From: Pseudorasbora parva
Lineage: Eukaryota; Chordata; Actinopteri; Cypriniformes; Gobionidae
Direction of reading: 5' to 3'
Assembly: GCF_024679245.1 (NCBI RefSeq)
Contig: NC_090195.1
Span: forward strand, 4,536,300 to 4,600,299
DNA: 64,000 bases
This document shows positions 11,088-24,100 of this stretch, piece by piece. Within the stretch, counting starts at the first letter, position 1; every line of letters starts with the position of its first letter. The notes beneath the pieces were generated by a model. That model saw only the letters and a list, made by a program, of their open reading frames with translations, had not been told where the DNA came from and ran no database searches. Position numbers and translations under genes: made by a program.

Positions 11088-12845
11088 GGTGACTATTTTT
11101 TCCTCCACTTTTCATCCTTCATACAATTTATTTAAAGACCCCGAACAGTAAAAGATACATCTCAGTGGGGCATCTTCAAAAGAAAGCAAAACATTCAACA
11201 GAAGACAATACTGATATCTCTCATTTATACAGTAACCTTAACAATTAGAGTAAACATTTCTACAATTGTATCCTTCATTACAAGGAGTCCCTTCAGTCAT
11301 ATTTTTCTCTTGTATTAACAACTATTTATAACTATTATTAGTCTTTTAAACTCTAAGTGGCAAGCAGAACTCCTTCTAAGCTGTGAAATGTTGTCTTTGG
11401 ACATATCTTAAATCATATATAACAGCTGTTTTACATCAGACGGATCAAGAGCAGTAGATTCAGATCTTCCCTTATTGTCTCTGTAAGAAAATCTAGGAAC
11501 GAAACAGCCGGCAGCAAATGCACCCTAAAGTTCACAGAAGCAAGGTTCACGCGCTTTAATGTCGCGAGAGCAGCGCGCCTGTGACGAGGCAGAATCGTCC
11601 TCAAATGTTCTCCAGCATCATCTTGTATGAAGAACTGATCGGACGAGTTTCTGCTACGCAACAAAAACCGAAATACATCAGTCAGAGGAGAGAAAAGAAA
11701 CAACAGTATGTTAACTGCAGCGTGCTTTTACATAACCCAAAAGAGGAAAGGAGGAGGATTGAGTCTCATCTTTCATTTAAAACTCTCCAAAAAGGTTTGA
11801 AGTGAAAATCAAACATGCTCGTCCCAGATGACAGGAATGTCCATTCAAAATGGCGCGCCGTGAACAGACGAAAGAGACCAATCGTGTGGAAGACAAGATG
11901 AAATAATCTCATTTCCTGCTGCCGTCCATAAAAATAGGATTCCAAGAACGAAAGATACAAACGTTATAGATTGATATTTACATCCAAAATCATCAGAGAG
12001 AGAGAGAGAGAGAGAGAGCTTTGAAATGCAGAAATGAAGCAGTAGTTTTTTTCCCACATTAAAGGTTTTTGAATCCGTCAACGGTTCGATTTTCCTTCAG
12101 TGCTCGAGTGCTTTTTTCCCCCGCCAACACTTATAGAACAGCATCACCTTATTTTTCTTAAACAATTTAAATAGCAAACAATAGTTCATTAAAATAAAAT
12201 AAACCAGAGTGCAATGAACATTTCCAGTGTGTTTTGAAAGAGTCTTTTCTACAGAAAATCAAAGGTTTTTTTGGAAATAATCCAGGACAGGAGGCGGCAG
12301 ACGAAATATCCTCAGTGAGAAATCGCGCAGGACCCATTACCTTACCCACAATGCAACACTGCAAACTCCCTTGGTGGGGATCGGCCTCGATCCTTTGCGT
12401 TCCGCATCTTCATCGTAATAAATACGAATTTGAAAGAAAAGCAACGTTCAGCAAAAACTCGTTTACGAGCTAAAATGTTCGCACACGCTCAACCCTCAGG
12501 TCAGCAAATGTCCCTCACATGGGCTAACGGTGTGACTGCTTTACCCAGAATTACACTGGCAACTTAAACTAGTTTCTTAAACTGAAATTCAAGTTATGAA
12601 TCATGAACATACATGTACAGAGAGAGAGAACGGGCACCTCAATCCCAAAACTCAGGGAAGTCACAGGAACCAGAAGACAGGGCCGATCACACACACACAC
12701 GCAAACACACACACACAGTGCTATGGATTATTAAATAATTTGATCAACATAGTGATTGTATTCTTCACTTCCTCTCCAGACTCATTCAATACGCCTCTCG
12801 CCTCCTGTGTCAGTTCATAAATCCTTAGGTTCGTTGTCATGCCGA

Positions 12846-15126
12846 TTATTTGACCTCCAGGATGGAGGGGTTGGACTCCATGATGGCGACGATAATGCGG
12901 TCAATGTAGTCCTGCAGACGGAAGTTGATCTCCTCCTGTTTGTGGATGGCCTCCATCAGCTGTACACACAGACACACACATTAAAGATCTCAGCGTGTCC
13001 ACATTTAAAGCAGAGATAAGCATTATGGTGTGATACTGACCTCAGCGCGGGAGACGTTGTTGATTTCGGCGGCGAGCGACTCGGAGAGAGACTCTGTAAA
13101 AAGGCTCTTTGCTCCCTGGATGCTCAGATTAATGATCTGTCCGTTTAGCTCATCGTTCTGCTCCTTCAGACTGCGGTTATCCTGCACACACACAGAACCA
13201 AACCCATTTTTGAGACCCATCTTTTTTTAGACTGTTGGCTAGTTTTAGTGTGTCTACCAGTTTGAGTATGTGTTTACCAGTCTTGGGTCTGTCTTTACCT
13301 TTATTAGTCTGTTGACTAATGTGAGTGTTTAAGTTTATCTGTTTAAGTCTTTGTTCCAATTTGAACCTGTGTGTGAGTTTGTTTTCTAATTGGTTTATGT
13401 TTGTTCATCTGTTTAAGTCTGCCTTTTGATCTGTTTAAGAGTGTTTTCACTGGTTTAAGCCTGTTATAGCCGGGTTGAGTCTATTTTTACCGGATTAAGC
13501 CTGTGTTTGAGTCTGTCTTTACTTGTTTGAGTCTGCTTTTTACTAGTTTGATTCTGTTTTTACCAATATAAGTCTGTTTTAGAGGCTGTCTTTAGGCCGT
13601 GTGTCCACCAAAGCGTTGTTATCCAGCTGAAAGCGCTAGGCGCTCTGCTGAAAACGCCCCGCTGTGAGCGCTTGAGAGCGTTTTGGCAGGCAGTGTTTTT
13701 TCTTCTTCAGTTGAGACACTTTGCTTGACTTATGATATTGAAAATCCGCCAAAGTGTTACTAATTTCACAGGTAGTTTGCTTCTGTATTGATTCTATATA
13801 AAATTGCAGATACAATGTAAAGTATTTGCTCTGGCTCTTGTTTTAAATAACTATTGCTTGTTGTCATCCGTTGACATTGTACACGCAGAATGTGGCGGTT
13901 GGTCTGTGTTGTATTTGTCCCATCCCTTCTCCACTGTGATTGGGTGAAAAGTGACATTGGTGAGCGCTGCGTTTTACTCAAAGTTGAACAGATTTCAACT
14001 CTGGGCGACCAGTAAAAAACGCAGAGCGTTCAACGCTAGAGCGTGAAATAATAGTTCAGCGCCTCGTTGTGCTCCAGGCGTTCTAAAAACACGGCGCTCT
14101 CATTGAAAACAATTAAAAACGCCAGCTAGCTCCGTGAAAAAACGCTTTGGTAAACACACAGCCTTACCGTTATTATTTTTATTTACCAGTTTAAATCTGT
14201 TTTGTATACCAGTTCAGGCCTGTTTTTACCTGTTTGAATGTTTTTATCCTTTTTGAAACAGTTTTCAACTTGTTTTAAGTCTATATTTACTGGGATTTAG
14301 TCTCTTTTTACCCATTGGTACCTGTTTAAATCTGTATTTACCTGTTTGAGCGCGTTTTTACCAGTTTAAATGTATTTTCATAACCTGTTTAAGAATATAT
14401 TTATTAACCTTTTTTTTTTTTTACTTTTTGAGTGTGATGAGACCCATTTGAATCTGTTTTTCATTACCAGTTTTTAATCTGTTTTTCATTGTCTAAGTCT
14501 GTATTTACCAGCTTAAGTGTGTCTTTAACAGTTTGAGTGTGTTTTACCTGTTTGAGTCTGCGTATCTCCTGCTCCAGTTCGTTCTCTCTCATGTGAGTGT
14601 TGTATTCCTGTAGGCCGGAGCTGGCTGATCTGCCTCTTCTCGCTTCAGTCTCCAACTTAAACAGCTGCAGGTGTTCCAGCTGCTTTCTCAAGTCCTCTAT
14701 CAACTACACACGCAGAGAAGTTATTAGCAGGGATGAACACACACACACACACACACACACGACTCCACCTATTAAAGACAAACAGAAGACCTCTCACCCC
14801 CTGAGTGCACTCCTTCTCTTTCTGGTTCGTATGATGATCATGGCTCAGTTTGTCAGACATTTTCCTGCGAGATTCGATTTCTTCATTCAATCGATCTGTG
14901 ACATCTTCCACCTCATCCTGAAGTTTCCTCTTTTCCTGAAAAAATGACTTAATGTCAGAGATCTTTCTTTGCAGGGTCGGCATCAAATAAATTAAAAAAT
15001 AAGATTAAAATGATATAAAATATTTTGACTGGTTTCATGGCCAATAATTCTTAATTCACTTGTCTTTGGCAGAAGTGATAAAAAGGTCATTTTTGTCTCT
15101 GAATGTGATCTACACAAATGTATTAG

Positions 15127-15197
<71 letters not shown>

Positions 15198-18100
15198 CTC
15201 CTCCAATCTCTCGATGTTGGCTCTCAGGCAGGGAACACATGACCTCAACTCACTGTTCTCCTCATCCAACTGATGCAACCTGAACACACACGGGCACACA
15301 GACAAAAATGCACCATGATATTTTCTTTTTGGGCAGAGTGCACAATGAAAACAATAATGGGTGAGAGAAAACAAAATTCTCTGTTAACACAGCCGGATTA
15401 TATTAAACGCTGAGCCAAGTCCTCTCAGAGCTCCTTTGAGCAGTCAAATCAAATTTCTGCTGTTCTCCACTAGATGGCAGACACATCTAATCCACACACA
15501 GAAGAGCTGGACAAAACAACACAGACATCATTAGAGTTTCTTGCAAATGTCTTCATATTTCTCTGTTGCTATAAGAAGCTGAATAGACTGAGGACTGTTC
15601 ATAAAATCAACAGTTTTTAAAAATCAAGATCATGTCCAAACGTCTTCTCGCAGATGTACGCAGATGATGTAGTAATTTACACTCAAGCAAAAACTATTCA
15701 ACAAGAATCTGTTGATCTCACAGCTGCTTTATCTCATGTGCAGAACTGGCTCAAGGACTCATGCCTCATGTTGAACACCAGAAAAACTGTGTGTATGTAT
15801 TTTTCTAAACGTCATGTGGAAATAACCAGATCAAGTGTCTTTCTGAATGGAATGGAACTTGAACTGGTGTCAGAATTTAAATATCTTGGGGTAGTCCTTG
15901 ATCGAACATTTTGCTTTAAAAGTCATGTAAAAAAAGTAGCACAAGTTGTCAAATTCAATCTTCAAAATTTTAGACATATTCGAAATAATTTAACCGTGGG
16001 TGCGGCTAAAAAATTTTTTTTTACAATGATTATTTCTCATTTTGACTATTGCTTGACTACCTGGTCTCTTGCATGCCCAGCAACACTCCAAACCATAGAA
16101 AGTCTCTACAAAAAGGCATTAAAAATATTTGATAAAAAATCAGTATCACATCACTACTGTCATGTTTTGAAAAAACATAGACTATTGGGTTTTCATAATA
16201 TGATTAATTTGAAAATGGCCTGTCAGATTTACAAGGTTTTACATTCCCTCGCTCCTTCACCTCTGAAGGATTTTATCAAAACTAAAGATTCTTCACAAAG
16301 GACCACGCGAGCCTCCACCAGAGGAGACTTGATAATACCCCACAGGTATACCACCTTTGGACAGACAGTCCTGTCTGTCCGAGGTGGGAACATGTGGAAT
16401 AGTCTTCCTCTAACATTGAGAGAATGCCCTACATACAGTTTGTTCAAAGTCCAATTAAAAAAATGGTTATGGGCAAACCAAAGTTGCGCACATTAGTGCG
16501 TATGTTGCGTCGTATTTTAACTTTTGTATTTCGTCATGTGCATATGGATGTATTTCTGATGACTAATTAATTTTTGATTCTTATGTAAATATAGTTTATA
16601 GGACATTTGATAACAGTTGTTTTTGTGAGCTATGTGACCTTAGCTCGTGGGACTACGGATGGAAATTAGCCCTCGGCTACAATCCGGCATGTTTACATGC
16701 ATGTATTCCATGTTGTGTTCATTAACATGCACTGTCCCAATCAAATGAATAAAAAAATAAAAATAAAAATGGCAACATTGATACCACAAATTATGATGTG
16801 TCAAAATTAAAAGACAAAAATCTGTTGGGTCAAAAATAACAAAACTGCTAGTGAATATAATAATACATTTTAACTGTTTTTTTTTTGTTTGTTAGGAAAA
16901 GACCAAATCTAGCAGAATATCTATTGTATAACCCCGAATGGTCCAACGTAACAAAGCTATTGTCCCAACACTGGACGCGACTGTATAAAGCATTTTGTTT
17001 TCTGCCCACAGTGAAATCCCGCTGGCTTAAAATCTCGCTCTACATTCATCATAAATGATATATTCTGTCCGCACTCACCTGGCCTGGAGGTTCTCGATCT
17101 CCAGGTCTCTCTCTCGCTGGAGTTTGTTCAGTGCATCTCTGTGTTTACGGGTGTATGCGAGTAAATCGTCCTCTGCGCGCAGCTCCTGCTCCTTCAGCTG
17201 TTCCTCCAGAGCGTTTGCACGGTGGACGAGAGTGAGATTTTCCTGCCGCAAGCGCGCGTGTTGCTCTTCGCTCTCCACCGAGTCCTTCTCCAGCTCGCAC
17301 ACACGCTTCTCCAACAGCAACACCTGCGGGACAGACACAGTGTTTGTTTATTCCTCATGCAAATCACTTCTGCTGCTGTTCATGCATTTACACAACTATC
17401 AGTTATTCTATTCCATCTATGGAATCATCAGTATAACTTTGCATACTGTTTCATGGTAATATCTCCATTTTATTAAAATGCCTATTATGCTTATTTACGG
17501 ATATTAACTTTCATGTAGTGTTTAATATAGCCACTTGTGATTGTAATAAGTGTAGTTATTGAGAGTTACTGTCTCACAAAAGAATGAAAGAACATATTCT
17601 AAACTGCCTGAAATGAGTTGTCAGTCATTCCAGTCTTACTTCCTTCTCAAATCTAAGTTTGTATCAAATTTGCATAATACAAGCCTATAATTTTAATTGT
17701 CTGCCCATGAGCAACATCTACTTTGACCCTGTGGTTGTAGCTGTGACTGGAAGAGTTTGGTTTGTGTTGTCGAAACAATGAGAAGATGCAGTTTTCCAAG
17801 CTAAAAAAGCAAATTCACTGATACGCTTCTAAAGGATGTGGACTCGTGCTGGAATAGAGATGTAAAGGTGGAGATCCACTTGTCCGTGCAACATTTCTGT
17901 CACGCCGCGCTCCACTTTATTCCTATGGGTGACGTCAAGCGACTTTAACGCGCCCGCATAGCATGCAAGCAAGGAAGGCAGCGCTGCATTTGAACCGATT
18001 TTAACGCTCAAATGACAGGAAGCGTCACAACATCAGGCATTTTACATTTACATTTATGCATTTAGCAGACGCTTTTATCCAAAGCGACTTACAACTCAGG

Positions 18101-21100
18101 AGAACAGGAAGCGATCCGTCAAGAAGAGGCAACGAAACACAAAAAGTGCCCCAAATACCAAAATTTGTATACCGCTCAGAGTAGCAAAAACCAGAAAAGG
18201 GAAGAGAGGAGGAAAGAGGATTTTTATTTTTATTTTTTAATGTAAGATTAAGTGCTCATGGAAGAGATGAGTTTTTACCTGTCTTTTGAATGAAGCGAGT
18301 GATTCTGTCGTGCGTATGGAGGACAGAAGATCGTTCCACCAACCAGGAACAATGAAAGAAAAAGTCCTGGAGAGAGTTTTCATGCCTCTCTGTGATGGTA
18401 CCACAAGCCTTCGCTTATTAGCTAAGCGAAGGCTTCTGGTGGGTGTGTAGACTCGAAGGAGTGAGTCGAAGTATGTGGGTGCTGAGCTTGTGGAAGATCC
18501 ATAAGCAAGAGTCAGAGCTTTGAATTTGATACGGGCAGCGAGTGGTAGCCAATGCAGAGAGATGAATAGAGGTGTGACATGAGCCATTTTGGGCTCATTG
18601 AATACAAGACGTGCCGCATCATTTGCAGCGGTTTGATTGCACAAGATGGAAGTCCAGCCAGAAGCGCATTGCAATAGTCAAGTCTAGAAATGACCAGGGC
18701 TTGGACAAGAAGCTGTTTTGCATGCTCCGTAAGGAACGGTCTGATTTTCCTGATGTTGTGCAATGCAAACCTGCATGACCGAGCCGTCTTCGAGATGTGG
18801 TCTTTGAAGGACAGCTGGTCATCAAAGATGACTCCAAGATTTCTGACCGACCCTGAAGGAGTAATCAAAGATGAACCTAGCTGGATGCTAAAATCGTGTT
18901 GTATGGTGGGATTAGCAGGGAAAACAAGCAGCTCAGTCTTTGCTAGATTGAGCTGCAGGTGATGTTTTTTTCATCCATGCCAAGATGTCCGCCAGACAGC
19001 TTGAGATTCGTGCAGCTACTGTGGGATCAACTGGTTGAAATGAGAGGTAGAGCTGTGTGTCATCAGCATAGCAATGATATGAGAGGCCATGTGCCTGAAT
19101 GATGGGTCCCAATGATGTAGTGTAAATGGAGAAGAGAAGAGGTCCAAGCACTGAGCCCTGAGGAACCCCCGTGGTCAGTTGATGTGTTTTGGATACCTCT
19201 CCTCTCCAGGCAACCTTAAAAGACCTACCTGTGAGATAGGACTCAAACCAGTGGAGAGGACTCCCTGTGATGCCCAGAGATGAGAGGGTGGACATAAGAA
19301 TCTGATGATTCACAGTGTCAAAGGCAGCAGATAGATCAAGGAGGATGAGGACTGATGATTTGGATGCAGCTTTAGCCAGCCGCAGGGCTTCAGTAACTGA
19401 CAATAATGCCATCTCAGTTGAGTGGCCCTTTTTGAAGCCTGACTGGTTTACGTCCAGTTGATTAGACTGTGAGAGGAAAGATGAGACCTGGTTGAACACA
19501 ACTCTTTCAAGTGTTTTCGCAATGAATGGTAGGAGAGAAACAGGTCTGTAGTTCTCTACAAGTGATGTGTCTAATGTGTGTTTTTTAAGCAGTGGGGTTA
19601 CCCGAGCCTGCTTGAATGTGGTGGGGAAGATGCCGGTGGAGAGAGATGTGTTGAGGATGTGTGTGAGTGGTGGTAAGAGTGTAGGGGAGATGGCTTGTAG
19701 GAGATGTGAGGGGATGGGATTCTAGAGGGCAGGTAGTGGGATGGCTGGAGAGGAGAAGCTTAAATACTTCATCCTCAGTGAGTGTAGAGAAGGAGGAGAG
19801 AAGATGTTTGGCTGTGGATGTGGCTGATTCAAAATTGTGTGTGTGTGGAGGTGTGAACTGACTGCTGATGAGTGTGGTTTTTTTCTGTGAAAAAATGGGC
19901 AAGATCGTCTGCAGAAAGAGAGGTGGTGGGAGATGGTGGAGGGGGACAGAGCAGAGAGTTGAAAGTTCTGAAAAGTGTGCGTGTGTCTGAGGTGCTGTTG
20001 ATTTTGTTGTGAAAATATGAGGATTTAGCTGTATGGATGTCCTGTGAGAAGGAAATGAGCAGAGATCGATACTTACTCAGGTCAGATGGGTCGTTTGATT
20101 TGCGCCATTTTCTCTCTGCTGCCCTAAGTTTGGTCCGATGTTCACAAAGAACATCAGATAACCAAGGCTTCTGTCGTGACGCAAAAGTGGATCTCCACGG
20201 TATAACCGACGACATTGTTACTGTTCGTATCACTTTGTATCAAGTGCTGATGAAGATCCAGAGAAATTCAAATATGGAAAAGGATTTTTGGTGGTAGACC
20301 AAAAAAGGTTTGGTGGTGGGCCAGACTGGGCCATCTGACCAATCAGAGCAGAGCATGCTCACGGAAAGGCGGGGTTTAGAGAGACTTGATCAAACAGTTT
20401 GAGACACTGAGAAAATTGCTGATTTTTATCAGGAAATTAAAGTGTTTTTGATCTTGGATGCATGTAAAACCACACCGTGGACCGGATGCGCGAGTGCGCT
20501 GAGTTTCATCTCCTCGACAAAACCCGGACGGCCCATTATGAGTCCGTCTTTGCTTGCGACCGCCCTCTCAGAGGGCCCGCCGATCCGACCATACCCAGGA
20601 TGAGGAACCCTCCCTGGGATGGTCCGTAGGACACTCCAAAACAAAATTAGAAACCTTTAAAGCCTGGAACACATTAAATCCACGGTCAGCCGTCAGGCAA
20701 TGTCAGGCCATTTTAAATCGTCTTTCTTTTTCTGGTGTGTTCCGCACCGTTGGCTCTAGTCAGTCGTTGTCTGTTTTGTTTTTTTTGGCCGATTCAACAT
20801 GAAGAATCGGTGTTGGGCCATCGGTGAGAGAGAGAGAACTTTGATTGGCTATTCAGTTTAGCAAACTCGAGATGATATTGAGAGCAAAAGTGATGAAATC
20901 AAGCAACTAAGTCATGATGGCACAGACAGAAGGCTGTTCTAATTTTGTCATCTTGCACAAATATTTTCATAATAACATGAGTGGAGTGGAATAAAGAAAG
21001 TTTTACAGCATTGATATTACAAATGGTTCAAGCACAGTTTTTGTTCAAGCACAGATTTTTTTCCCCGACACGAGGCGACAACACAGTCGGCTTTCATCAG

Positions 21101-24100
21101 TGCTAGTTCTTTGGCGTCGGTTTTGTTGCGTCTCTACCATAAAATGGCAAAATAGGGGCACTTTCACTTTTTTGTTTACATTTGCTATGTCCGGTTGGCA
21201 TTTGATGACAAAACTACTTTACAGCACAAACTAAAGCCACAAAACCAGAAGTCCACATCAAATGCAACATTTGGACCAGGGTCACAAATGTAACACAAAT
21301 TGGATGCAAGTTTCCGAACCTTGTCTGTGATGTCACGATCCGCAAGATCCAAAATGTCATGAGTCAGATCTCCCATGACGTCTAGATTGTTGGACTGCTG
21401 CAAGTGTCTGAAAGACATTAAAACACTGTTTAAACATACACAACATTTTTAACTTGTTCCCTGCTAAATTTGCATGCTGGTACAGTCTGGTTTTTGAGTC
21501 AACTTTTTGAGCAATGTTGCCGTTATCGTAAAGTATCCAGATAGAAATTTGTTGCCCATTCTCAATTCTACAAGGATTGATGCTGATTGACCAAGAATTT
21601 AATCTAGTTTGAAAGCCTGCTGGGAAAACCAGTATCCAAAATGACATCAAAAACAATGCCAAAGTTTTGAGTTTCATTTTGTCCTTAAAGTGATCGTTCA
21701 CTTTAAAATGAAAATTCTGTCATCCTTTACTCACCCTCAAGTTGTTTGTTTTAAACCTGTATGAATTTCTTTCTTCAGCTGAACACCAGGGAAGATATTT
21801 TGAAGAATTTTAGTAAACAAACAGTTAACTGGAGCCATTGACTTCCACAGTATTATTTTTCCTACTATGGAAGTCAATGGCTCCAGTTAACTGTTTGTTT
21901 ACTAAAATTCTTTAAAATATCTTCTCTTGTGTTCAGCTGAAGAAAGAAATTCATACACGTTTGAAACAACTTGAGGGTGAGTAAAGGATGGCAGAATTTT
22001 CATTTTAAAGGTGCCCTAGAATGAAAAATTGAATAAACCTTGCCATAGTGAAATAATAAGAGTTCAGTACATGGACATCACATACTGTGAGTCTCAAACA
22101 CCATTGCCTCCTCCTTCTTATGTAAATCTCGTAAATCAAAAACACCACGGTAAAATAAGTGCTTCTCAACATAAACCCAACCGTGACGCAAGCGTTGGGG
22201 ATCATTTATATGCACGCCCCCAACATTTGCATCTGTCCAAACATGTTCATTGTCAGGGAGAAATGATGAGCCGAATCATCAAACGACACTTGAGGATAGA
22301 AAAAACGGCTTCTATGAGATGCCATGTTTAGGCTGTGCAGGGGACTGTTGTCATATGTCAAAAGTCATGGTTGAGGTTTATTATAATCAGATACCACAAC
22401 AAATCATTCGTTTGTTTGTTTGGCCCATTTCAAGCAAGCTTCGCTCAGCATCTTAAGGGGCAACATTCCTGCCAGCAGTAAGGAGAGATTTATCCACTTA
22501 TTGACTGTTTGAACAATTTCTGATTAAATTGAAAGTTTCTTAGAGACCGAATTGTCTAGATAACGGAAGATGCTAGTACAGTAACAATAGGAAACACCAA
22601 GTACCATACAAAACTAAATAGTGTGTCTAATGACAAAGATTTACATTATTTTGTATTACAAAATACAACCGTAGATACCGTTCACTCTATCCTTCTAGCA
22701 AACATCACCTTTTCCACCATATAAGTTAAAACGAAAGTCAATGGAGATTTTTGAAATGCAGCTTACTTGTTTATTGGTGTTTTCAGATCATCCGCACGCG
22801 AGAGAGCTCGCCTCCATATGGTTGCCAGATTGGACATGTTAAGGTTAAACACCAGATTTAATGCAGGATTTAATTATTGAAATCTGGCAACCACACAAAC
22901 GCGAGCTCTTTCTCGTGCGCGGATGATCTGAAAACACCAATAAACAAGTAAGCTGCATTTTTATCAATCTCCATTTGAGATGTTTTGCTTAACGTATCAT
23001 TCAGTCGGTCTGTGTTCTGTCAGGACTGTGAGCTGCTGAAATAAGCCAATCAGAGCAGAGCTCAACATTAATATTCATCACTCTTCCAAATAAGGCAAAA
23101 ACAGAGCATTACATCCTAGGGACAATTTATAGAGTTGTAAATGGACCTGTAAAACTGTATCTGGAAAATTTTTGCCCTTAAATGAGCCACATACCCTCTA
23201 TGTAGATATCAGAGAACAATTTAACATATTGTTTCAAATCATTCTAGGGCACCTTTAAAGTGAACTATCCCTTTAAAACTGATGTTTGGTGGATTGAGAG
23301 GGAGGATCTCACCTTGCTGCTTTCTTACTGGACATCCTTTTGCTGGAACTATAAAAGAGAGAACAAACAGGAAATGAGTCAGGAAGAGAGTAGGAAAGAG
23401 GGAAAAACTCTTTCCATCCGTGACCTTTGAACCACAGGTCAAAAAACACCCAGTGAAGTGCTGAAGTTTAGGCCGTCAGCTCTTTCTTGAGGTTGAAGGC
23501 TGAATCAATGCTCTTCTTTCAATGGTAATGACCTCACAGCACACGGAAATAAACACACTGTTTTTATGGAGGTGTAACATGGATGCGTGAAAGGAGATTC
23601 TGTTCCTGTTGCTCAACTCTGAAGCCAGAGAAACCGCTTTGAACAGACCACAGATCACTGTTCTATACGGCTGCTTGGGACAATCCAGGATTTTTCATGA
23701 ACAAAACACTGTATATATTAATGTTAAAATTAAGGGGACTCTTAATCAAGTTGGAGAAGTTATTTTCTTTGGTTATGGAAAAACAAACCCATGCAACACA
23801 ACATTAAATATTTAATCAGACACACCAAAACACAAGTAGAATATGACTATTCCAAGTTCTTAAAGGTACAGTTCACCTAATAACAGAACTGTAATTGAGT
23901 AAACTCTCTTTTAAGAAATTTGCTTACCTGTGAGTTCTTACAATACAGCTATAGCAATCCTCTTTTACTTATATTCACATTATGTAGACTACTGTATATT
24001 ATATTGTTAATTTTACTTCACACAGAGACTATTGTGCATGCATCAAATACACACACACATACACAACACACACCACAGCAGAGCATCTATGTTCACCACA

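Noticed and set aside
20150..20157. AACATCAG at 18029-18036 and 20150-20157 as an L2 target-site duplication
   Set aside because: The LINE protein similarity (RQKPWLSDVL) continues beyond 20157, so the match is probably chance.
20429..20802. GC-richer block with overlapping frames on both strands
   Set aside because: No recognisable domain, no splice structure; probably part of an old repeat.
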